Shown here one piece after another: positions 1-6,425 of a stretch of 17,587 bases of DNA. Each line of letters begins with the position of its first letter. Position 1 is the first letter of the stretch. The notes under the pieces were generated by a model, which was given only the letters and a program-made list of their open reading frames with translations, had not been told where the DNA came from and ran no database searches. The stretch comes from Deltaproteobacteria bacterium (GTDB lineage: Bacteria; Desulfobacterota; SM23-61): assembly GCA_016234425.1 (NCBI GenBank), contig JACRCA010000210.1:1-17587 (forward strand), read 5' to 3'. The translations under genes and the position numbers were made by a program.

Positions 1-290
1 GAAATTTTCGAACCTTCTGCATGGACGAGGTTCACCAACTCTTTGAGGCCTGGGATCAGGCCGTCATGGTGCAGACCAAGCCGCCGCAAACCTCCCCTGC
101 CCAGAGGGTGGATATATCCGGATTCTACAATGACCAGTCCCGCCCCTCCGCGAGCCCTTTCCGCATAATAATTCTTGAGCCTGGAAGTGACGGCTCCATT
201 TTCATCCGCATAGTGTGTGGCCATGGGAGCCAGGACCATCCGGTTCTTTAGCTCCATAGACCCAATGCGAATCGGCTCAAATAGTTTCAT
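1..290 (-). CDS. Old Yellow Enzyme-family NADH:flavin oxidoreductase, N-terminal part (runs off left edge)
   Basis: Reading the minus strand from an ATG at 290 gives 96 residues with no stop before the window edge. The visible part starts MKLFEPIRIG, then shows LKNRMVLAPMAT (about residues 14-25) and YYAERARGGAGLVIVES (about 41-57). These are the hallmark N-terminal strands of the FMN-binding TIM barrel of the Old Yellow Enzyme/2,4-dienoyl-CoA reductase family. Family members reduce activated C=C bonds (enoates, dienoyl-CoAs, cyclic enones) with NAD(P)H. The catalytic His/Tyr region and any C-terminal Fe-S/FAD domain lie outside the window, so a short OYE cannot be told from a long FadH/BaiH-like enzyme. 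The gene starts 4 bp after the stop of the 279-aa gene and has a GAGGG ribosome site inside that gene's end, so the two are probably cotranscribed. The family call is firm; the substrate is unknown. Confidence 0.85.
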   Translation of the reverse strand, partial: MKLFEPIRIGSMELKNRMVLAPMATHYADENGAVTSRLKNYYAERARGGAGLVIVESGYIHPLGRGGLRRLGLHHDGLIPGLKELVNLVHAEGSKI

Positions 291-294
291 ATTT

Positions 295-1134
295 TCATTC
301 CCTCAGCCCTCGTTTATAAAGGCAGCCCAGATGATCTTTGCAGGAAAGACTTCCTCTGGAACAGGGGATGAGATTTCGCGAAACGCCGCTCAAGCCGGCT
401 CCCTTCAATTCCTGATAGATCTCGTCTATTTTCAAAACCTCCTTTCTCGCTCCTTCTATCAAAAGGGTGGAGCTTCCTTCTGCTCCATGGATTCCCCCTT
501 TTCCGATGACCACGGCCCTTACTTTGGCAAGGGTTTCCAGAGCCTGCACCTCAGTAAAAATTTCCCCAAAGATGGGCACCAGGCCCACAGACATTCCATA
601 AGAGAAATCCACCTTCTTCCTTCCGGCAAAGGAAACCACCTCCCAGAGGTTCCCCGGGACCAGTTTCTCCAGCCCCACTGCAATCAAGAAGGGGATTCCC
701 TCGATGTGCATCGACTGGAAAAAAGGCAACGTCTTGCCCCCAGCATAAGATCCAGCCATGATTACCGCATGTCCATAAGAATCAAAAGCATTGGCTCCAG
801 TAATGACTAGGTCTTGTGGTGTAAACCTGGGTGCCTCTTTCTCCCAGGCTTCCTCTGAATCGAGGGGGATAATTTGTTGCCCTTTGAGAATGAGTCCATG
901 AGGAAACTCTATCTCATGTTTGAATTTCGATGTAAGCGTTCCTCTGGGGGTGATCATCCCGGAAATCTTCATCGGTTTCCCGCAGAGTTCTTCAGCCACT
1001 GCTGAAACTGTGGTACCCCCTTTCAGAATGATCTTTCCTTTTCTCCTAACCTGCTGGACTTTTCTGCAGGCCTTGATCCCTTTAGCAATAATTCTCTTGC
1101 CTTCAGGGGAGGTGAGAGTGATCTGGATCCTCAT
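295..1134 (-). CDS. Conserved-looking protein of unknown function (279 aa)
   Basis: An uninterrupted 279-codon frame runs from an ATG at 1134 to a TGA at 297-295. I do not recognise the family. Glycine-rich, motif-like stretches occur at about residues 112-131 (ITGANAFDSYGHAVIMAGSY) and 210-218 (VIGKGGIHGAEG region), which suggests a folded nucleotide- or cofactor-binding alpha/beta protein rather than a chance frame. There is no signal peptide or membrane segment. The C-terminus holds three closely spaced cysteines (CSRGSLSCKDHLGC) that could bind metal. AAGGGG lies about 12 nt upstream of the start. A good sigma70-type promoter lies just upstream (1168-1196), and the OYE-family gene follows after 4 bp, so a role in the same redox step is plausible. 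The reading frame is well supported; the function is not. Confidence 0.7.
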   Translation of the reverse strand: MRIQITLTSPEGKRIIAKGIKACRKVQQVRRKGKIILKGGTTVSAVAEELCGKPMKISGMITPRGTLTSKFKHEIEFPHGLILKGQQIIPLDSEEAWEKEAPRFTPQDLVITGANAFDSYGHAVIMAGSYAGGKTLPFFQSMHIEGIPFLIAVGLEKLVPGNLWEVVSFAGRKKVDFSYGMSVGLVPIFGEIFTEVQALETLAKVRAVVIGKGGIHGAEGSSTLLIEGARKEVLKIDEIYQELKGAGLSGVSRNLIPCSRGSLSCKDHLGCLYKRGLRE

Positions 1135-1167
1135 ATTTTCATAATCCCCTTTACAAAATATTGCCCG

Positions 1168-1196
1168 ATCATAAGAAATTCAGATTGATAAATCAA
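1168..1196 (-). promoter_or_regulatory. Sigma70-type promoter for the 279-aa gene/OYE operon
   Basis: On the minus strand, TTGATT (1196-1191) and TATGAT (1173-1168) are separated by exactly 17 bp. The -35 matches consensus at 4 of 6 positions and the -10 at 5 of 6. The predicted transcript start near 1161 leaves a leader of about 27 nt before the ATG at 1134. Predicted by eye only. Confidence 0.5.
1185..1196. promoter_or_regulatory. Small palindrome over the minus-strand -35 box (possible operator)
   Basis: TTGAT-AA-ATCAA is a perfect 5-bp inverted repeat with a 2-bp centre. It overlaps the -35 box of the leftward promoter and lies about 40 bp upstream of the rightward tct promoter. The position suits a regulator acting on both operons, but such a short palindrome can arise by chance. 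Confidence 0.25.
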
Positions 1197-1236
1197 GTGA
1201 AAGGGAGACGGTCCAGAAGAGGCTTGGCTTATCACC

Positions 1237-1267
1237 TTGACAAAAGAGCAAGAATTTTAGATATTAT
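1237..1267 (+). promoter_or_regulatory. Sigma70-type promoter for tctBAC
   Basis: A perfect TTGACA lies at 1237-1242, followed by an AT-rich stretch containing TATTAT at 1262-1267 (19-bp spacer) and GATATT at 1260-1265 (17-bp spacer). Either could be the -10 box. It sits about 55 bp before the tctB start in the only gap where the plus-strand operon could begin. Confidence 0.4.
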
Positions 1268-1320
1268 AAACGCTTCTGCGTGGAATAAGGGCCCTTTCAG
1301 TATAGTCAAATATAAAACCG

Positions 1321-1785
1321 ATGAAAAACCTCGACCGCATCAGTGGGATCATCCTCTTTCTTCTGGGATTGGGGATCTTTTTGAAATCTCTGACGTATCC
1401 CATCGGGTCCTTCAGGTCGCCGGGAGGGGGACTTTTCCCTCTGCTTGCTTCCATCATCCTGATGGGCCTTTCCGGGGCCATGACGATACAGGCTTTTTGG
1501 AAAAAAAATACAGAAGAATCTTCCAAAGCCTCCTTTTTCTCCACCAAGGACGCCCCCAAAAGAATTCTTTTCGGTTTTATGGCCTTGCTGGGATTCAGGT
1601 ATTTGCTGCCGGTCATTGGTTTTGGACCTTCCACGTTTCTTTTCATCCTACTCCTAGCCAAATCCTTAGGTCATTACAGCTGGAAAATGAGCATCTTTTT
1701 TTCCGTATTGGCGGCCCTTGTGGCCTATTATTTATTTCAAGTCTGGCTAAAAATCCCCATGCCTCAGGGAATGCTTAGGATTTAA
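1321..1785 (+). CDS. tctB: Tripartite tricarboxylate transporter, small membrane subunit TctB
   Basis: This is a 154-aa, very hydrophobic protein with about four membrane segments: residues 7-23, 35-57, 80-108 and 118-143. A cytoplasmic charged loop lies near 60-78, and GGGLFPLLASIIL sits at about 36-48. Size, topology and that motif fit the TctB family (small permease subunit of TTT systems). TctB partners TctA in the inner membrane and takes substrate from the periplasmic binding protein TctC. It is the first gene of tctB-tctA-tctC and ends 4 bp before tctA. No good Shine-Dalgarno sequence precedes the ATG at 1321, so weak initiation or a different start is possible. The B-A-C order differs from the classical tctCBA order. 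The family call rests on the sequence plus its two unmistakable neighbours. Confidence 0.88.
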   Translation: MKNLDRISGIILFLLGLGIFLKSLTYPIGSFRSPGGGLFPLLASIILMGLSGAMTIQAFWKKNTEESSKASFFSTKDAPKRILFGFMALLGFRYLLPVIGFGPSTFLFILLLAKSLGHYSWKMSIFFSVLAALVAYYLFQVWLKIPMPQGMLRI

Positions 1786-1789
1786 GGAA

Positions 1790-3289
1790 TTGGAAATTTT
1801 TCAAAACATTTTAAATGGCTTTGGCGTGGCCTTAACGCCGATTAACCTTTTCTTATGCCTGGTAGGCTGCCTGCTGGGAACCCTGATCGGTGTCCTGCCC
1901 GGGATTGGGCCTGCAGCCACTATTGCCCTCCTGCTCCCTGTCACCATGGCCCTTCCTCCTACTACGGCCATTATTATGCTCTCGGGCATATTCTATGGGG
2001 CCATGTACGGAGGTTCGACCACGGCAATTTTAATAAATATCCCAGGAGAAGCAGCTGCGGCCATCACCTGTATCGATGGGTACCAGATGGCCCGTCAGGG
2101 GCGGGCGGGTCCGGCCCTGGGCATTGCCGCCTTTGGTTCATTTTTTGCGGGAACGACCGGGGTTTTTTTCTTAATGCTCATCGCTCCTCCCGTTGCTGAA
2201 TTTGCTTTAAAATTCGGTCCTCCCGAGATTTTTGCGGTTATGGTTCTGGGTTTGACGGTTCTCAATTACCTGAGTTCGGGATCCTTGATCAAATCCTTTA
2301 TGATCGCCCTCGTGGGCTTATTCGTCGGGATGATTGGGATCGATATTTCCGGCGTTTTCCGCTTCACCTTTGGGGTGCCTGATTTCTATGACGGGATCGG
2401 CCTTGTGCCTGTATTGATGGGCCTGTTCGGTGTTGCCGAAGTTTTAGTTAATCTCGAGCAGGTAATCATCCGCCAGGTTTTTGAAACCAAAATTAAGGGT
2501 CTTCTCCCCAATAAGGAGGACTGGAAGGCTTCTGCCAAACCCATTGCCAGGGGCTCTCTAATTGGATTTTTAATGGGGGTTATCCCAGGGCCGAGCAACA
2601 CAATCTCTTCTTTCATCTCCTATGCCCTGGAAAAAAGATTTTCGAAGCATCCCGACCGATTCGGAAAAGGTGCCATTGAAGGGGTAGCGGGTCCGGAATC
2701 TGCCAATAATTCTGCTTGTGCGGGAAACTTTATTCCGGTTTTGACTCTGGGAATCCCCACCAGTGCAGTGATGGCTGTAATCGTGGGAGCCTTTATTATC
2801 CACGGTGTTTTTCCGGGTCCGCTCTTGATTAAAAATAACCCCGATATCTTCTGGGGAACGATCGCCAGCATGTATATTGGCAACGTCATGCTCCTCATCC
2901 TCAACCTTCCCCTAATTGGGATCTGGGTCAAGGTTCTGAAAGTCCCTTACGGATTACTCTTTCCCCTTATTTTCCTCTTTTGCTTTGTGGGTGCTTATGC
3001 CAATAATAATAGTCTGACTGAGTTAAATGTGATGATCTTCTTCGGTCTGATCGGATATTTGATGAAAAAAACCGGTTATGAACCAGCCCCCCTGGTCATG
3101 GCTTACATCCTCTGTCCATTTTTAGAAGAAGCCTTCCGGCAGTCCTTGATCAAATCCCATGGGGATTTTTCTATTTTTTTCCAAAGACCCATCTCCGCCA
3201 CCATCCTCAGCCTGGCGTTCTTGTTTATATTTCTAAACATTTTTACAGGACTGAAGCATAAGAGAAAACGATTCCTCGAAAGAATTTAA
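1790..3289 (+). CDS. tctA: Tripartite tricarboxylate transporter, large membrane subunit TctA
   Basis: This 499-aa polytopic protein has about 11-12 hydrophobic segments. It shows the TctA signature near the N-terminus: a glycine-spaced helix ending in GTLIGVLPGIGPAATIALL (about residues 30-48). FYGAMYGGSTTAILINIPGE follows at about 68-87. In the second half, GVIPGPSNTISSF and TLGIPTSAVMAVIVGAF are the matching repeat of these motifs. Length is normal for TctA (about 500 aa). TctA is the ion-coupled permease that moves the ligand delivered by TctC. The start is a TTG at 1790: AGGA at 1777-1780, inside the end of tctB, is 9 nt upstream, and MEIFQ is a normal TctA N-terminus. The substrate cannot be read from sequence; family members carry citrate, other di/tricarboxylates and aromatic acids. 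Confidence 0.95.
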   Translation: MEIFQNILNGFGVALTPINLFLCLVGCLLGTLIGVLPGIGPAATIALLLPVTMALPPTTAIIMLSGIFYGAMYGGSTTAILINIPGEAAAAITCIDGYQMARQGRAGPALGIAAFGSFFAGTTGVFFLMLIAPPVAEFALKFGPPEIFAVMVLGLTVLNYLSSGSLIKSFMIALVGLFVGMIGIDISGVFRFTFGVPDFYDGIGLVPVLMGLFGVAEVLVNLEQVIIRQVFETKIKGLLPNKEDWKASAKPIARGSLIGFLMGVIPGPSNTISSFISYALEKRFSKHPDRFGKGAIEGVAGPESANNSACAGNFIPVLTLGIPTSAVMAVIVGAFIIHGVFPGPLLIKNNPDIFWGTIASMYIGNVMLLILNLPLIGIWVKVLKVPYGLLFPLIFLFCFVGAYANNNSLTELNVMIFFGLIGYLMKKTGYEPAPLVMAYILCPFLEEAFRQSLIKSHGDFSIFFQRPISATILSLAFLFIFLNIFTGLKHKRKRFLERI

Positions 3290-3373
3290 AAAGAATTTTA
3301 AAGGTAGGAGGTTAGGGTCATTGATGGACGCAAATGGGTACTGGCCCAAAATAAAGAAAGAGGAGGGAGGCAT

Positions 3374-4348
3374 ATGAAAAAAGGGACGATTCGATTTATT
3401 TGGAGTTTGGTAGCCATTCTCCTGCTCGTCTTCAGCCAATCTACTTTCGCTCAAGAAAAATTCCCCACTCGGCCCGTAACCCTGATCATCCCCTGGGCCC
3501 CGGGAGGAGGAGGGAGCATTAATGCGCAAATCCTGCAGCCTCACATGGAGAAGGCCATTGGGTCTGGGGTGGCGATCGTCAATAAAACGGGGGGAGGCGG
3601 GACCATTGCCTGGAATTTTGTAGCCAATTCTGCCCCGGATGGGTACACCGTGGGAATCGTCAATCCCAGCCTGGTGGTCACCCTGTACACTACGAAGACA
3701 GGGGTCAGTTACAAAAGGTTTGATCCCATTATTTATACCGTAGGCGTTCCGGCCGGTGTAGTCGTGAGAGCGGATTCTCCCTGGAAGACCTTTAAGGAAC
3801 TCATAGACCATGCCAAGGCCAACCCGGGAAAAATGCAGATGGCCAACTCGGGGCACGCTGCCATGTACCATATTGGGATCGTAGGGATCGAGATGGCCAC
3901 GGGCGTTAAATTTACCCATATCCCTTACAAAGGAAGTGGGCCATGTGTCACGGCCTTGCTCGGAGGACATGCGGATGCCTCTTTGATCGAAATTTCTACC
4001 CTCTTGCCCTATGTGGAAGCCAAAAAATTCAGGATTCTGGCAGTCAGTTCAGCCACGAGAAACTTTGCGATTCCCGAGGTACCGACCTTTAAAGAATACG
4101 GGTTTGATCTGGACGTGGGAACCTGGTATGGGTACGTCGTTCCCAAGGGGACTCCTAAGGAACGAATCAAGATCCTCCACGATGCCTTCAAAGTAGCCAT
4201 GGATTCAGAAGAGTTCAAAGCCTTCTACAAAAAACAAGGAGGAGTGGTAGAGTACAAGGATGCAGAGGGTTTAGCCGCTTATTTGGAACTACAGGATAAA
4301 CTCTGGAAGAAGATCATCGACTTCGGGGAATTTAAGCCTATCGAGTAG
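3374..4348 (+). CDS. tctC: Periplasmic substrate-binding protein of the TTT transporter (TctC/Bug family)
   Basis: This 324-aa protein has a classical Sec signal peptide: basic MKKGTIR, a hydrophobic core, and a likely cut after TFA at residue 26. The mature part begins QEKFPTRPVTLIIPWAPGGG, the Bug/TctC signature. The second ligand-loop signature is VNKTGGGGTIAWNFVA (about 69-84), and YKGSGPCVTALLGGHAD lies at about 186-202. Length is typical (about 320 aa). The protein captures a carboxylate in the periplasm and presents it to TctA/TctB. An unusually strong ribosome site (GAGGAGGGAGG) precedes the ATG, which fits a binding protein made in excess over the permease. It is the last gene of the operon, with an intrinsic terminator about 80 bp downstream. 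The ligand is unknown. Confidence 0.95.
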   Translation: MKKGTIRFIWSLVAILLLVFSQSTFAQEKFPTRPVTLIIPWAPGGGGSINAQILQPHMEKAIGSGVAIVNKTGGGGTIAWNFVANSAPDGYTVGIVNPSLVVTLYTTKTGVSYKRFDPIIYTVGVPAGVVVRADSPWKTFKELIDHAKANPGKMQMANSGHAAMYHIGIVGIEMATGVKFTHIPYKGSGPCVTALLGGHADASLIEISTLLPYVEAKKFRILAVSSATRNFAIPEVPTFKEYGFDLDVGTWYGYVVPKGTPKERIKILHDAFKVAMDSEEFKAFYKKQGGVVEYKDAEGLAAYLELQDKLWKKIIDFGEFKPIE

Positions 4349-4425
4349 TTTCAGGATTTGATAACGATTCTATCTGATTCTGCCGTTGAAGAAGACTGTT
4401 CTACAAGGGTAGATGGCCTGCCAGC

Positions 4426-4461
4426 AAAGGGGGCTCTGGAAAGAGAGCCCTCTTTAATTTT
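4426..4461 (+). terminator. Intrinsic terminator after tctC
   Basis: AAAGGGGGCTCT (4426-4437) pairs with AGAGCCCTCTTT (4444-4455) over 12 bp with one G-T wobble, around a GGAAAG loop. It is followed by AATTTT. This is a textbook rho-independent terminator between tctC and hyuB, so hyuB depends on read-through or on a promoter I could not identify. Confidence 0.85.
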
Positions 4462-4476
4462 CCGGATATAATAACT

Positions 4477-4487
4477 GGAGGAGGAAA
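4477..4487 (+). promoter_or_regulatory. Strong ribosome binding site that fixes the hyuB TTG start
   Basis: GGAGGAGGAAA lies 4 nt before the TTG at 4492 (GGAGGAGG ends 7 nt before it). It justifies the TTG start; there is no better in-frame ATG near the family's N-terminus. Confidence 0.8.
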
Positions 4488-4491
4488 TCAG

Positions 4492-6129
4492 TTGCCCAAA
4501 GACTTCGATCCGATCACTCTGGAGATCATGTGGAGCCGCTTAATCAGCATAGTGGATGAGGCCGCTGCCACCCTGGTTCGGACATCTTTTTCCACGATTG
4601 TGAAAGAATCGAATGACTATGCCTGCATGCTCCTCGCTTCCAACGGGGATAGTCTGGTTAACAATACGGCCAGTATCCCCTCTTTCATCGCCACTCTTCC
4701 GAATACGATGAAACATTTCCTGAAAGAATACCCCAAGGATCAATGGAAGCCTGGAGATGTAGTGATGACCAACGACCCCTGGTTGGCCTCTGGCCATCTC
4801 CCGGACATTACCATGGCCATGCCCATATTTTACAATGGCAAATTAGTCGCTTTTGCTGGAACCATAGCTCACTCCCCGGATATCGGAGGATCGATCTGGT
4901 CAGCCGATGCTCGGGAGTTATTTGAAGAAGGAATCCGCATTCCTCCCCTGAAACTCTATGAAGAAGGGAAACCCAATTCCACTCTGATGAGAATGATCCG
5001 GGCCAATGTGAGAGTTCCAGAGATGGTGGTGGGTGATCTGAATGCCCAAATGATGGCTCAAACCATGTGCCAGAACCGCCTGATCGAGTTCATGGAAGAA
5101 TCCGGGCTGGAGGACCTCACGGAGCTGTCCGAGGTAATCCAGGATAAAGCAGAAGAGATTATGCGGCAAGCCATTCTCCAAGTCCCGGATGGAGTTTACG
5201 AGAAGACAGTAGAAATGGATGGGTTTGATGAGCCCATTCGGATTCAGTGCCAGGTCATTGTGAAGGGAAGTGAGCTGGAGGTAGACTACGAAGGCACTTC
5301 CCCCCAGATTGGCCGCAGTCTGAATTGTGTCATGGCCTATACGCATGCCTATACCACCTACCCGATCAAATGCGCTCTGGACCCCTTCACTCCCAAGAAT
5401 GAAGGGTCTTACCGACCCATCAAAGTTCGCGCCCCGGAAGGTTCCATTCTCAACCCTCGATTTCCCGCGCCGGTAAATGCCCGACAAATCGTTGGCCACT
5501 TCCTGAGTGCAGCGGTTTTTGGCGCTTTGGCCAAAGCCCTTTCGGATAGAGTGATTGCCGATTCAGGAAGCCAGCCTACCCTGCGAATTTTGTTCACAGG
5601 TGTGGGTCTGGATAATGAGAAATTCTCTTCCGTCCTCTTTGCCAACGGAGGAATGGGAGCGCGGCCGGATAAAGATGGACTCTCCTGCATTCCCTTTCCC
5701 ACGAACAGCAGCTGCGGCTCCATCGAGGTCCAAGAAAGCATCCTGCCCTTGCTTTTCTGGAAGAAGGAGATGATCCCGGATTCTGGAGGACCAGGAAAAT
5801 ACAGGGGCGGATTGGGGCAGCAGATCATTCTGGAAGTGATTGCCCGGCAGCCCATCCGCGTCTCTCTCCTGACAGATCGCCATCAGCATCCAGCCCAGGG
5901 TTTTATGGAGGGAATGTCTGGTTCCCCGACAAAAATCATCCTGAATGATGGGGAGTTTATTCACCCGAAATCTCAGACTTACCTTAAGCCGGGTGATAAA
6001 TTGACCATCAACTATGCAGGCGGAGGGGGATTCGGCCCACCTGGAGAAAGGGATCGGTCGGCAGTAGAAGAAGATTTAACAGAGGGATGGATCTCCCCGG
6101 AAGCAGCCCAGGAAATTTATGGCCAGTAG
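4492..6129 (+). CDS. hyuB: Hydantoinase B/oxoprolinase family protein (HyuB)
   Basis: This 545-aa protein starts PKDFDPITLEIMWSRLISIV, the usual HyuB opening. It carries GHLPDITMAMPIF (about 102-114), HSPDIGGSIWS (about 127-137), FEEGIRIPPLKLYEEG (about 144-159), GGPGKYRGGLGQ (about 431-442) and a closing GGGGFGPP. These cover the whole family length. HyuB works with HyuA as the heteromeric form of ATP-dependent N-methylhydantoinase/5-oxoprolinase. The same family includes acetone/acetophenone carboxylase and caprolactamase subunits, so the reaction here could be ATP-driven lactam or imide opening or carboxylation of a ketone. It is followed by hyuA, but a 296-bp gap filled by a fold-back element separates the pair, which normally lie close together. 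The family is certain; the substrate is open. Confidence 0.93.
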   Translation: MPKDFDPITLEIMWSRLISIVDEAAATLVRTSFSTIVKESNDYACMLLASNGDSLVNNTASIPSFIATLPNTMKHFLKEYPKDQWKPGDVVMTNDPWLASGHLPDITMAMPIFYNGKLVAFAGTIAHSPDIGGSIWSADARELFEEGIRIPPLKLYEEGKPNSTLMRMIRANVRVPEMVVGDLNAQMMAQTMCQNRLIEFMEESGLEDLTELSEVIQDKAEEIMRQAILQVPDGVYEKTVEMDGFDEPIRIQCQVIVKGSELEVDYEGTSPQIGRSLNCVMAYTHAYTTYPIKCALDPFTPKNEGSYRPIKVRAPEGSILNPRFPAPVNARQIVGHFLSAAVFGALAKALSDRVIADSGSQPTLRILFTGVGLDNEKFSSVLFANGGMGARPDKDGLSCIPFPTNSSCGSIEVQESILPLLFWKKEMIPDSGGPGKYRGGLGQQIILEVIARQPIRVSLLTDRHQHPAQGFMEGMSGSPTKIILNDGEFIHPKSQTYLKPGDKLTINYAGGGGFGPPGERDRSAVEEDLTEGWISPEAAQEIYGQ

Positions 6130-6137
6130 GTCTCCTT

Positions 6138-6387
6138 CTCCCTTGAGAGACTGTGTCGTATCATAGGCGGGAGGGCATGAACGAGGAAGCATCGGCGGGA
6201 GATAAAGGAATCTGAGGCTGTCCAGCGTGATTCCGAAAAGGGAAGGCGGATTGGAAGGACAGCGGAAATATTTGGCTTTCAGCCCGCCTCCATCCATGAA
6301 AAAAAGCACCGCTTTATGATTCCGAGAGAATGCTCTCCCGCCTGGGCCTCGCGATTCGCCAAATTGTGACACAGTCTCTGACGGGAG
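6138..6387. mobile_element. MITE-like fold-back element inserted between hyuB and hyuA
   Basis: Two inverted ends at 6138-6157 and 6368-6387 both fit CTCCCNNNAGAGACTGTGTC, identical at all 17 fixed positions. Further nested inverted pairs follow inward: 6166-6178 with 6330-6342 (GGCGGGAGGGCAT, one mismatch that is a G-U in RNA), 6194-6199 with 6283-6288 (GGCGGG/CCCGCC), and 6217-6223 with 6257-6263 (GCTGTCC/GGACAGC). The whole ~250 bp can fold into one long branched hairpin. No transposase or credible gene lies inside. A third copy of the end sequence sits at 17478-17497, so it is a dispersed family. I see no convincing target duplication. A structured intercistronic RNA is the alternative reading. 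Confidence 0.6.
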
Positions 6388-6405
6388 AGGGATGGAGTGA
6401 GGGTG
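6383..6405 (+). repeat. REP-like motif, copy 1
   Basis: GGGAGAGGG, five bases, then GTGAGGGTG. The same motif with the same 5-bp spacing recurs at 17437-17459. GGGAGAGGG...GTGAGGG motifs are common intergenic repeats in many proteobacterial genomes. Confidence 0.6.
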
Positions 6406-6425
6406 AATTGAGAGGAGAATAGAGA

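Noticed and set aside
217..810. 197-codon plus-strand open frame at the left end
   Set aside because: It is antisense to the 279-aa gene and the OYE start, has no ribosome site, and its translation is compositionally random.
4467..4472. Perfect TATAAT just upstream of hyuB
   Set aside because: There is no -35 box at a usable distance, and transcription from it would start on or after the ribosome site.
6076..6372. 98-codon minus-strand open frame between hyuB and hyuA
   Set aside because: It overlaps the end of hyuB and lies in the fold-back element; its sequence is explained by the repeat and it has no recognisable domain or ribosome site.
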